In this document: positions 8,461 through 15,630 of the stretch, one piece after another
Position numbering within the stretch: the first letter of the stretch is position 1
How the letters are laid out: each line of letters starts with the position of its first letter
Origin: Ottowia thiooxydans DSM 14619
GTDB taxonomy: Bacteria > Pseudomonadota > Gammaproteobacteria > Burkholderiales > Burkholderiaceae_C
Assembly: GCF_000422885.1 (NCBI RefSeq)
Contig: NZ_AUGX01000010.1
Location: 1-64,000 of the forward strand
DNA: 64,000 bases
Direction of reading: 5' to 3'
Program-made: the position numbers and the translations under genes
The notes under the pieces: model-generated
What the model saw: only the letters and a program-made list of their open reading frames with translations
Databases searched by the model: none
Told to the model about the DNA's origin: nothing

Positions 8461-9687
8461 ATGTCTTCGATTTCCAAGGGCGCCGATTTCGGCTGGCCCT
8501 TTATCTTTCTATTGGCGATGATCACCGCGCTAGACGCGATGGCGATCGATATGTATTTGCCGGCGTTTCCTGCGGTCGCTGCGGAGTTTGCGGTGTCGCC
8601 CGGTAGAGTTCAGCAGACCTTGTCTGTCTTTCTCATTGGGTTGGCGCTTGGTCAGGCCGTTTACGGCCCGCTTCTGGACCGCTTTGGACGGCGGAAGCCG
8701 CTGTTGATCGGTCTGCTCATTTTCGTGGTGGGATCGGTTTTGGCTGCCACGGCCAGCAACCTCGAATGGCTTTTAGTTGCGCGTTTTCTGCAGGCGCTGG
8801 GCGCGGCGGCCGGGCTCGTGGCACCGCGAGCCATTGTGTCGGATGTTTACACGGGCAGTGAATCATCACGTGTTTTTTCTGTGCTGATGCAGGTGATGAT
8901 GATCGCGCCCATCCTCGCACCGGTTGCAGGCGGTTTCCTATTGGGTCATGGTGGCTGGCGCATGATCTTCTGGGCTTTGGCGGTCATCGGCGCGCTTGGA
9001 ACGCTATGGGGTTGGCGCGCTATTTCCGAGACCTTGACCACAAAAAACAGGACAAGGCTGAGCGTCTCATCTGTGGCACGAGCCTACTGGACGCAATGCA
9101 TGGACCGCCCTTTCTTTGCCTACGCGCTAGCCGGAGGATTCATACTGGGGTCGTTGTTTGTCTATATCAGCGCGTCGCCCTTTGTCCTGATTCAGCACTT
9201 TGGGCTTTCACCGGTGCAATTCAGCTACTTCTTTGCATCCAATGCGGTAGGTTTTGTTCTGGCCGGACAACTCAGCATCTGGTTGACCAAGCGGCTGTCC
9301 GAACAACGAGTTCTTCTGCTTGGCATTGCCCTCCATGCGCTCGCCGGTGCCGCTTTGGCCCTCGCGGTTACCGCAGGCGTTGCACAACTGTGGCTCTATC
9401 TGGGCTTGCTGGCTATTTCAATCTGGGCACTTGGCTTGACGTTCGGCAACCTGACCTCGGTCACCATGGCTCGGGCCGGAGAGCAGGCAGGTGTGGCGTC
9501 GGCGTTGATGGGAACGATGCAGTATTTGGTGGGTGCATGCGTGGGGCTTTTGGTTAGCCTGGCTGCGCCAGGGCTGATGCCCTTGCCTTTGGCCATCCTG
9601 GTATGTGGCGTTTTGGCGATCATTTGCTGCCGCTGGGCCGCACTTCCTGATGCGTCGTCCATGGATTGGAGTGCCGCTCAGAGGTAA
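8461..9687 (+). CDS. Bcr/CflA-family multidrug efflux MFS transporter
   Basis: This is a 408-residue inner-membrane drug:proton antiporter with about 12 hydrophobic segments. The first helix carries TALDAMAIDMYLPAFP, the Bcr/CflA signature. The cytoplasmic loop has GPLLDRFGRRKPLLIG (MFS motif A), and helix 5 has MMIAPILAPVAGGFLL (motif C of exporters). The ATG at 8461 was taken over an adjacent TTG. It is convergent with the tetR gene, whose candidate operator lies in front of this gene. Confidence 0.9.
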   Translation: MSSISKGADFGWPFIFLLAMITALDAMAIDMYLPAFPAVAAEFAVSPGRVQQTLSVFLIGLALGQAVYGPLLDRFGRRKPLLIGLLIFVVGSVLAATASNLEWLLVARFLQALGAAAGLVAPRAIVSDVYTGSESSRVFSVLMQVMMIAPILAPVAGGFLLGHGGWRMIFWALAVIGALGTLWGWRAISETLTTKNRTRLSVSSVARAYWTQCMDRPFFAYALAGGFILGSLFVYISASPFVLIQHFGLSPVQFSYFFASNAVGFVLAGQLSIWLTKRLSEQRVLLLGIALHALAGAALALAVTAGVAQLWLYLGLLAISIWALGLTFGNLTSVTMARAGEQAGVASALMGTMQYLVGACVGLLVSLAAPGLMPLPLAILVCGVLAIICCRWAALPDASSMDWSAAQR

Positions 9688-9700
9688 GACTGACAACTGG

Positions 9701-10288
9701 CTATGGAGCAGATGTTGGTCGTTGGACTGTGGCAGCTTCAAACACGGCCCATAGAGCCTTGAGGCGCCGCTTGAATTTCTCTGTGCCGCCGTAGGTGAGT
9801 TCCACTTGCAGGCTGTCGATCATGCTCATGCATGTCATAACGAGCGTGTCGGCACTCAGCTTGTGCGCATTCGGCACCAAGTCAGAGCGCTGGATGGCGC
9901 GCTTCAGGATGACTTCAAGGTCATCCATGAACACATGCATTAATGCCATGACCTGTTCGTACAGATGCAGTGGTGGTGTGTACAGCGCACGCATCCAGAA
10001 CTGAACCCGGGGCGATTCCTCGTAACGCGTCTGGATGCTTTGAAGGTAAGCAAGGATCTGTTTGTTCACGGGTTTTGAGCCGTCGAACGCTGCTCTCGCA
10101 TAGTCAAGTTCAGCTGTGATCATGAGCGGGATCAGGCTCATATAGAGCGCATCTTTGCTTCGGAAGTGCGCATAGATCGACGGCTTTTTGATGCCAACAT
10201 CCGTGGCGATCTCTTCCAAGGACGCCGCATCGAAGCCTTGCGTGGCGAAACGGACCAGGGCGGCTTCTTGCAATCTGGCTGCGGTCAA
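9701..10288 (-). CDS. TetR/AcrR family transcriptional regulator
   Basis: The 195-residue protein has the TetR helix-turn-helix near residues 8-50: LVRFATQGFDAASLEEIATDVGIKKPSIYAHFRSKDAL. The rest is a helical ligand-binding domain with no recognised ligand signature. The start is TTG at 10288, supported by GGAG 8 nt upstream; the nearby ATG is out of frame. It lies tail-to-tail with the Bcr/CflA exporter and shares an operator-like 14-mer with it, so it probably represses that pump and itself. Confidence 0.87.
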   Translation of the reverse strand: MTAARLQEAALVRFATQGFDAASLEEIATDVGIKKPSIYAHFRSKDALYMSLIPLMITAELDYARAAFDGSKPVNKQILAYLQSIQTRYEESPRVQFWMRALYTPPLHLYEQVMALMHVFMDDLEVILKRAIQRSDLVPNAHKLSADTLVMTCMSMIDSLQVELTYGGTEKFKRRLKALWAVFEAATVQRPTSAP

Positions 10289-10338
10289 GTGGGTTGCTCC
10301 AACATATCCGCAGGATTTTAGGCCATGGTCCCTGAATG

Positions 10339-10352
10339 ACCTACCGTTCGGT
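10339..10352 (-). promoter_or_regulatory. Candidate TetR operator in the tetR promoter
   Basis: The minus strand reads ACCGAACGGTAGGT, the partner of the site at 8433-8446. It lies about 50 bp upstream of the tetR TTG start and is flanked by GACC/GGTC-like arms that make it partly palindromic. Confidence 0.6.
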
Positions 10353-10475
10353 CGTTCATCTTCGGCGCGCAGTCAGGTGGAAAAAAAGTGCATGGCTGGC
10401 CGATAGAACCGATGGCTAGCAAAATCGACCACAGCGGCTTTGTAGCCCTGGGTCGTCCCACGATGAACTGCCGCA

Positions 10476-10500
10476 CAAGGAATTCGTTTTGAATTCCTTG
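10476..10500. repeat. Perfect 10-bp inverted repeat
   Basis: CAAGGAATTC and GAATTCCTTG are separated by five bases (GTTTT). No T-tract follows the stem on either strand, so it is not a standard terminator. It may be an operator or the body of a small RNA transcribed from the adjacent Fur box. Confidence 0.6.
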
Positions 10501-10520
10501 TCGATGGCTGAATCATACAT

Positions 10521-10543
10521 CAAATGAGAATGCTTATCATTTG
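10521..10543. promoter_or_regulatory. Fur box without an adjacent iron gene
   Basis: The 23-bp palindrome has arms CAAATGA and TCATTTG around GAATGCTTA, close to the Fur consensus of ATGATAAT-like inverted hexamers. The flanking genes are tetR and a NUDIX hydrolase, neither an obvious iron gene. Confidence 0.6.
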
Positions 10544-10574
10544 ATGCCCTTGAATTCTGTGCTGACTTTGCTGC

Positions 10575-10598
10575 GATGCAGATGCAGATGCAGATGCA
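10575..10598. repeat. Four tandem GATGCA repeats
   Basis: Four exact copies of GATGCA lie just after the 3' end of the NUDIX gene. Non-coding; it may be a simple slippage product. Confidence 0.8.
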
Positions 10599-10618
10599 AG
10601 CCTTAGCTTCTCATGTCC

Positions 10619-11053
10619 TCAGGCGAGTGCGATTGGTGTGCCATGGTCCAGTGGTTTAGCACACAAGGGCAAGATCAGATCGCGGGTCAGTGGCGCCAAG
10701 ACCAGGTTTCCAGGGGCCTGCGGATTCACCCATACGATTTCCTCAATCTCAGCTTCGGGAAAGACGTTAGATGTCACGAGGAGATGAAACACTTCAGCTA
10801 TGACTACATGGTCAGGCTCATTGGCTGCAGCGGCTGAATACTGCCCAAGATACCGAAGCTCTTCTGGTTTTACGGTGAGTGCCAGCTCTTCATGAAGCTC
10901 GCGGCATAGGGCATCACCTGGCGCCTCCGCTGGTTCCATCTTGCCGCCCGGTTGCATGAAGGCGGAAGTTCCAGCCTTCCTCACCAACAGTGTCTGACCG
11001 TCTGGGCGGGTGATCAAAGCAGCGGCAATGCGTATTTCTCGGTTCTGGGTCAT
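10619..11053 (-). CDS. NUDIX hydrolase
   Basis: NUDIX enzymes cleave nucleoside diphosphates linked to another group. The 144-residue protein carries the Nudix box at about residues 37-59: GGKMEPAEAPGDALCRELHEEL. This satisfies G-x5-E-x7-R-E-U-x-E-E, with Ala in place of the final Gly. The N-terminal strand (IRIAAALITRPDGQTLLVRK) is typical of ADP-ribose or MutT-like members. Substrate is unknown. It stands alone on the minus strand. Confidence 0.88.
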   Translation of the reverse strand: MTQNREIRIAAALITRPDGQTLLVRKAGTSAFMQPGGKMEPAEAPGDALCRELHEELALTVKPEELRYLGQYSAAAANEPDHVVIAEVFHLLVTSNVFPEAEIEEIVWVNPQAPGNLVLAPLTRDLILPLCAKPLDHGTPIALA

Positions 11054-11165
11054 GGCTTTTGTAACTGGCGCTGTATCGTTTTAGCAGGATGCTACCCGCG
11101 TTGCGTCGCTCATTTGGAAAACGCCCTACCCTTTGTTGGCAGTACGAAATACCGCGAACCGCGTC

Positions 11166-11636
11166 TTAGGAGCGTAGGCTTGGCGAAGCAGCCGCTGCGC
11201 AATCGAACTCTACACACACTTGTCCCCTGTCCAGTGCAAGGCCTGAGTCGGTAATGGCTGTCAGCAGCAAGCGGTGTAATTTGTCGCAAGCCGGCAGACG
11301 CACCCGCTCGCCACTTACGAGGTTGACCGCCCATAGCGCGGCAGCGCTGTCTGTGCGCGTTCCAGCAGCCGGTGCGACCCGGTATAGCCGTTTGGGCCCG
11401 GGTCCGCGTGGGGGAAGCAGCAGCCCGTGAGCGAGCAGTTGTCTGGTGGCCCGATAGGTGGTGCCGAGGCTAATCTTTATTCCCCGCAAACACAGGCGCC
11501 GGAAGATGTCCTCTGATGATAGTGATTCGCCCCCTGCATCCTCGAAGACCTGCAGGACAGCGATGCGTGCGATGGTCGGGCGCAAACCTGCAGCGCGCAA
11601 ACGCTGTAAATGGTTCGGCGTATACCGGTTGGTCAT
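11166..11636 (-). CDS. Fur-fold transcriptional regulator lacking the usual metal-site histidines
   Basis: This 156-residue protein has a good Fur-family winged helix (about residues 5-82): LRAAGLRPTIARIAVLQVF, LSSEDIFRRLCLRGIKISLGTTYRATRQL. In the C-terminal dimerisation half the expected His-rich HHH-D-H segment and the Cys-x2-Cys pairs are absent; only isolated Cys and one His are seen. The ATG at 11636 (MTNRYTP) was preferred to a TTG far upstream. It is the last gene on the strand of the iron-uptake locus, 91 bp after the DUF4198-like gene. It may be a metal-independent or heterodimerising regulator of that locus. Confidence 0.75.
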   Translation of the reverse strand: MTNRYTPNHLQRLRAAGLRPTIARIAVLQVFEDAGGESLSSEDIFRRLCLRGIKISLGTTYRATRQLLAHGLLLPPRGPGPKRLYRVAPAAGTRTDSAAALWAVNLVSGERVRLPACDKLHRLLLTAITDSGLALDRGQVCVEFDCAAAASPSLRS

Positions 11637-11727
11637 CGCGTGGTGGCCCTTGGATGGCTTGGCTGGAGGCTCAGCCCATGCCACACGTCGCCGATCCGAA
11701 AACAGGGGCGCGAAGAATGTGTGACCA

Positions 11728-12396
11728 TTAACGCGGAACCTCAAAGCTCAGTGTAGCGGTGTGGCGAACGTCATCGTACTTGCGACCTCCCAGTGTCACA
11801 CTGCCACTGTTCACACGGGCGGTGACTTCGAGCACATACAGACCCGGAAACGATGGCGTGAAACTGACTGTGCCATCCTTGGCGGGTGTGAGTATGCGGC
11901 GCCATCCTTCGCTGGTGTCTACGTTCACCTGGCTGGCGGCGACTGGGCGCCCCTTGAACATCAGGCGAAATGTGTTGCCACCTGATTGAGTAGGTACTAA
12001 TTCCAGTTCGTTGACTGCCTTGATTTCGCTTCGGCCAAGGCGAGCTTGATAGTAGGTAAGCACGCCGTCCGCCCCAGCGTGCGTTGCGATGAAACGTATA
12101 TCGCCCGCACTCCCCTCGCCCACTGCACCCCTGGCGAGCCTGAAGTGATCAGACGCTTGTTCATACGCGGGTGCCTGCTTGCCCTCAGGCACCACAGTCT
12201 GTGCATCCGTCAGTGCGGGTAACTTCTCCAGCGGCTTCAGCAGTTCACCCGCATAGACTTGGGCACCGCCGGCTTGAGGTTGTAGCCAAAGATAGTCTGC
12301 ATGGCTAAGCGCAGTGGCGAACAGGCTGCTGACCGTGAATACTCCTGCTGCCAGTTGGCGAAGGATATGGTGCCGGGAAAATCGCAGATACGGCAT
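11728..12396 (-). CDS. Exported DUF4198-like metal-uptake accessory protein
   Basis: This 222-residue protein has an N-terminal signal peptide ending near ATALSHADYLWLQP. The mature part begins with an immunoglobulin-like pattern (YLWLQP, VYAGELLKPLEKLP, LTYYQARLGRSE). A second beta domain follows, with NTFRLMFKGRPVAASQVNV, DGTVSFTPSFPGLYVLEV and DDVRHTATLSFEVPR. This two-domain layout matches DUF4198 proteins, which often accompany metal importers and TonB receptors. It is the eighth gene of the fecI locus and probably works in the periplasm on the imported iron compound. Exact function is unknown. Confidence 0.7.
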   Translation of the reverse strand: MPYLRFSRHHILRQLAAGVFTVSSLFATALSHADYLWLQPQAGGAQVYAGELLKPLEKLPALTDAQTVVPEGKQAPAYEQASDHFRLARGAVGEGSAGDIRFIATHAGADGVLTYYQARLGRSEIKAVNELELVPTQSGGNTFRLMFKGRPVAASQVNVDTSEGWRRILTPAKDGTVSFTPSFPGLYVLEVTARVNSGSVTLGGRKYDDVRHTATLSFEVPR

Positions 12397-12449
12397 GGAT
12401 TTTCTTGTTTTCTATTAGAGTGAACACGCCCTAGCGGGGTTGACGGGGT

Positions 12450-12818
12450 TTACGGTGTTTGCATCCATCGCGGTATGCGTCCGCGTGGCGGTGTGGTGAT
12501 CTCGTCTTGTTCCACTGTGACCTGAAGGCCTGGGCCGGTATTGAACAGCACGTAGAAAGCTTGAGTGGGCTTTTTGAACGTCCATGTGGAGTTCGCCTGG
12601 AGCTTGCCTTCAAGCAGCGTGGCACCGTCCAAAGCAATGACCTGCATGCGTGAGCCCGGCATCTCGTCGCCGTCGTTGCTCGCACCCCGGCAACGAACGG
12701 TGGACTGATCCATCAGGAAGCAACGCGCCACAGGTTCGTGGGCACCCGCCCACGTGGCACACAGCGTCAGACTCAGCGCCAACATCTTCCGGGCCGCCAT
12801 CCGTTCAGTTAGCCGCAT
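12450..12818 (-). CDS. Small exported hypothetical protein of the TonB/iron locus
   Basis: The 122-residue protein starts at MRLTERMAARK, preceded by AGGAGG 5 nt before the ATG; it overlaps the upstream gene by 14 bases. A signal peptide ends near TWAGAHEPVAR. The short mature domain has a Cys pair (CFLMDQSTVRC) that could form a disulfide, and a beta-rich TTLLEGKLQANSTWTF section. No domain is recognised. Its fixed place between the DUF3325-like membrane protein and the DUF4198-like protein suggests a periplasmic accessory of the same uptake system. Confidence 0.6.
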   Translation of the reverse strand: MRLTERMAARKMLALSLTLCATWAGAHEPVARCFLMDQSTVRCRGASNDGDEMPGSRMQVIALDGATLLEGKLQANSTWTFKKPTQAFYVLFNTGPGLQVTVEQDEITTPPRGRIPRWMQTP

Positions 12819-13665
12819 GGGCCCTCCTCTGTTCATCGAACCACGCGACTGTGGCCGGCGAGACTTGGTCCATACGCCAGGCGCTCTGGTGAATGTGGCC
12901 GTCTTTACCCACCACGGTGAGCCATAGTTCGCTGTCTGCCCTGGTGGTGCTGGGCAGTGGAATCTCCACTCGCCGCTCCCAGCGCTGGCCTGAAAATCCC
13001 ATACCGGTGGCTTGGGCAGAGCGAGGCTTGTGTACCTTCAAGTAGGCCTTGCGTATCTCGTTGTCGCAGGTTGCACAAAAGCGCAGGCGGTATTCCTTCA
13101 TGGGCACATCCATCTCCATGACTTCGGGCGGGCTTTGGTGCGCTTCAGCGAAGGTAAATTGCCAAGGGCCTACCGTTCCCCGCAGGGCACCTGAGCTCTT
13201 AAGCGGTTGAGACTCCATCCGCGCAAGGCCCACGGAGTACACGGCAATGGTGGCCATCAGCAAGCCCAGAGCGATCCAGCGGCGAGCATGAGATTCGCCG
13301 GTCGGCGCGATCGTTGGTTTCTGGGCGGGCTTCGGATCGCGCTCGGCTCTGGCGGCTCTATGCCGCGCCGGTGGTTGCCAGGGCCATTTTGGGAAGATGA
13401 AGACCCAAATCAGCGCCGCAATGCTCAGCCAGCCCAGCCACAGAGTGATACCCACGCCAACTTCAAGCTCTGCAATGGCCCATGCCAGCGATATGAGCAG
13501 CATCAGCCAACCGGATATGCGCGCGAGCTGCCGCCAGCGCGGCGCAGGCAGACGGCCCAAAATGTGTACCCCGTAGCGTTCGGTGGCCAGGGCGAGCGCG
13601 AAGAAGCCAGCAAGACTTATGGCCAAAATGCCGAGGTGGGCGCCAGTAAGCACGGGGGTACTCAT
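12805..13665 (-). CDS. DUF3325-like membrane protein with extra C-terminal periplasmic domain
   Basis: The first ~105 residues give about three membrane helices (ILAISLAGFFALALATERYGVHIL, WLMLLISLAWAIAEL, LWLGWLSIAALIWVFIFP). They resemble DUF3325, a small inner-membrane family found beside TonB receptors. A basic linker and a fourth helix (WIALGLLMATIAVYSVGLA) then lead to a ~130-residue domain containing CATCDNEIRKAYLKVHKP. The total of 286 residues is far longer than stand-alone DUF3325, so this looks like a fusion. ATG 13665 overlaps the DUF3649 stop and follows GGAGG. Probably a membrane partner of the PepSY protein. Confidence 0.65.
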   Translation of the reverse strand: MSTPVLTGAHLGILAISLAGFFALALATERYGVHILGRLPAPRWRQLARISGWLMLLISLAWAIAELEVGVGITLWLGWLSIAALIWVFIFPKWPWQPPARHRAARAERDPKPAQKPTIAPTGESHARRWIALGLLMATIAVYSVGLARMESQPLKSSGALRGTVGPWQFTFAEAHQSPPEVMEMDVPMKEYRLRFCATCDNEIRKAYLKVHKPRSAQATGMGFSGQRWERRVEIPLPSTTRADSELWLTVVGKDGHIHQSAWRMDQVSPATVAWFDEQRRAHAAN

Positions 13666-13964
13666 GCGCCTCCTCCGCGCATCAGAATCCAGGCCAGCCC
13701 GGTGCACACCGCAGTGCCGAGCACCATGCCCAACCAGGCTCGGGTGGCGCTGCGGGTGTAGAACACCCAGATCACCGCGACCGTGTAGACCACGAAGCTC
13801 AACATGGTGGCCCAGAGCACACTCTGGGCTTTGGGAGCAGGCCAGAAGAGCGCTAATAGCACGGTGGCGGCGGAAGCCAACGCATAGCCGCCTAAGGTAG
13901 CCGCGGCTACTCGCGAAGCGACGGACCAGCGGTAAGCGGCTGAGAGTGCGCCGGGTTTGCTCAT
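13662..13964 (-). CDS. DUF3649 inner-membrane protein
   Basis: This is a 100-residue protein with three membrane segments: ASRVAAATLGGYALASAATVLL, LWATMLSFVVYTVAVIWVF and WLGMVLGTAVCTGLAWIL. Sequence pattern and size match DUF3649, which is regularly found between PepSY and DUF3325 genes in siderophore-receptor operons. It overlaps both neighbours by 4 bases, indicating translational coupling. The biochemical role is not established. Confidence 0.8.
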   Translation of the reverse strand: MSKPGALSAAYRWSVASRVAAATLGGYALASAATVLLALFWPAPKAQSVLWATMLSFVVYTVAVIWVFYTRSATRAWLGMVLGTAVCTGLAWILMRGGGA

Positions 13965-15607
13965 GCGAGACCTTTCGCCGGCGTAAGTGCAGTTGGCTCA
14001 GCGGTCAACGCCGGCTGCTTGGGCATCAGGCGGCGTCGTACCTTTATCGCCATTACCGCGAACAGGCTTGCGAGTGCCAGCATGGTGAGGTCAAAGCCTG
14101 CGAACTCCCAGTCTCTCGCGGGCAGACTGCGCCCGAGGTGGCGATGGGTAGTGAGAGCATTGATGAATGGCACCAGCGCGTAGGCCAGGCAGCACCCCCA
14201 CAGCAGTTCGATCCATGCGCGCCTGAGTGGCCGGGCCAGCGCGTAGAACAAGGTGCCAAGCCACACCGTGAAAAGGCTGTGGAACTCCCAGGCGGCACGG
14301 TCGGCCAAGTCCACGGGCAGCAGTCGGTTGGCACAGAAGTACGCGGCCACAGCCAGCGGCAAGCCGGCGATGCTGGCCACGTTCAGATTCTCCACCAGTC
14401 GCACGCCAAACTGATCAACGCTCTCGCGGCCACTCGAAAGATGGTGTCTGCGACGTTTGACGGTCCACAGCACCAGACCGGTGCCGATCATGGCGCACCC
14501 CAGGAGGCTCGCTACAAAGTACAGCCAACGACCCCAGATGCCGGCGAACCGGCCCACGTGCAGATTGAGCGTCACGCTTTGAGTCAGGACGGAGCTACCA
14601 CCAATGGATGGCTCGTCGGGCAGTGCCTGGCCAGTGATGGCATTGAAACGGAGCGTGGGTGGGTTCCAGAAATCCAGGCTGCCGCCGTGCGCTCTGCTCA
14701 GTACGATTTGAGGAGGCCCGCCTTCATGGCGCTCAATGGTCATGGAGGCCAACTGACCACTGCCCCAGTCTGCTTCGGCCTGGGCAAGAAGCGGAGTGAG
14801 AGAAGCAACAGGCCGACCAATGGGCAGGTGCTTGTGTTTTTCACGCTCCTGCAACTCATCGAAGAACTCATTGCGCGCCGCTACGCCGCTGCCGTAAATC
14901 ACATCGCGTCCGGCGGGCATGTAGCTGTACATGAAAAATATCAACCCGCTGTAGGTGATCATCAGAAAAAACGGCAACGCCATCACGCTGATGGCGTTGT
15001 GCGCGTCCAGCCAACTTCTTTGGCCTTTACCCGGACGGAAGGTGAAGAATTCCTTGAAGATCTTTTTGTGCGTGATGATCCCGGTGACGATGGCGATCAA
15101 CATGAGCATGGTGCAGACGCCAACGATGCGAATGGCCCACTCATACGGCATGTAATGCAGTTCGTAGTGCAGGCGGTAAAGGCCGGTTCCACCGGCTGTA
15201 GCACGCGGCTCAGCCTCAGGAGGCAGCACGGCACCCGTGATCGAATCCAGCTTTTCCACCGCGCTGGTGCCAAACTGATGGCCCGGCTCCGGCATTTCTT
15301 CCCACTGGATAGCGAGTTCCTGCCAACCACGTGGGTTCAACGACTCATGCGGCAGCGTGACACGCCAGCTAGCAGCTGCCGGGGCCATTCGTTCCAGGCG
15401 TTCAAGTGCGGCACGGAGCATGGGCTCCACTGGAGCAGGCTGGGCCAGGCGCGGTACGAGAGGCCGCTCTGGCTGCATCCAGCGTGTGATTTCGTTCTGA
15501 AAGTAGCCGGCAGTGCCGGTTACGAAGACAAAGAACAGAACCCAACCGACCACGAGGCCGGACCAGGTGTGCAGCCAGGCTGCACATTGGCGAAATCCTT
15601 CCTTCAT
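13961..15607 (-). CDS. PepSY-associated membrane protein, putative siderophore/ferric reductase
   Basis: The 548-residue inner-membrane protein begins with the family signature LHTWSGLVVGWVLFFVFVTGTAGYFQNEI. A PepSY-type periplasmic domain follows (residues ~40-200). Further helices include VCTMLMLIAIVTGIITHKKIFKEFFTFRPGKGQRSWLDAHN with the conserved His, and PFFLMITYSGLIFFMY. Relatives such as FpvG and FoxB take part in periplasmic reduction or release of iron from siderophores. It lies 24 bp after the receptor gene in the same operon. The C-terminal ~150 residues add more helices, making it larger than the second PepSY protein of this window. Confidence 0.87.
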   Translation of the reverse strand: MKEGFRQCAAWLHTWSGLVVGWVLFFVFVTGTAGYFQNEITRWMQPERPLVPRLAQPAPVEPMLRAALERLERMAPAAASWRVTLPHESLNPRGWQELAIQWEEMPEPGHQFGTSAVEKLDSITGAVLPPEAEPRATAGGTGLYRLHYELHYMPYEWAIRIVGVCTMLMLIAIVTGIITHKKIFKEFFTFRPGKGQRSWLDAHNAISVMALPFFLMITYSGLIFFMYSYMPAGRDVIYGSGVAARNEFFDELQEREKHKHLPIGRPVASLTPLLAQAEADWGSGQLASMTIERHEGGPPQIVLSRAHGGSLDFWNPPTLRFNAITGQALPDEPSIGGSSVLTQSVTLNLHVGRFAGIWGRWLYFVASLLGCAMIGTGLVLWTVKRRRHHLSSGRESVDQFGVRLVENLNVASIAGLPLAVAAYFCANRLLPVDLADRAAWEFHSLFTVWLGTLFYALARPLRRAWIELLWGCCLAYALVPFINALTTHRHLGRSLPARDWEFAGFDLTMLALASLFAVMAIKVRRRLMPKQPALTAEPTALTPAKGLA

Positions 15608-15630
15608 GACATCACCTTCAGGGCACGCAA

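Larger units (their letters stand above)
10354..10618. other. Gene-free stretch with hairpin, Fur box and hexamer repeat
   Basis: No coding gene is supported between the tetR promoter and the NUDIX stop. The stretch holds a perfect 10-bp inverted repeat (10476-10500), a Fur-like palindrome (10521-10543) and four tandem GATGCA units (10575-10598). Its likely role is regulatory or as a small-RNA locus, but no transcript end could be recognised with confidence. Confidence 0.4.

Noticed and set aside
10575-10598. Tandem GATGCA units considered as a CRISPR or iteron array
   Set aside because: Four six-base units without spacers are too short and simple for either.
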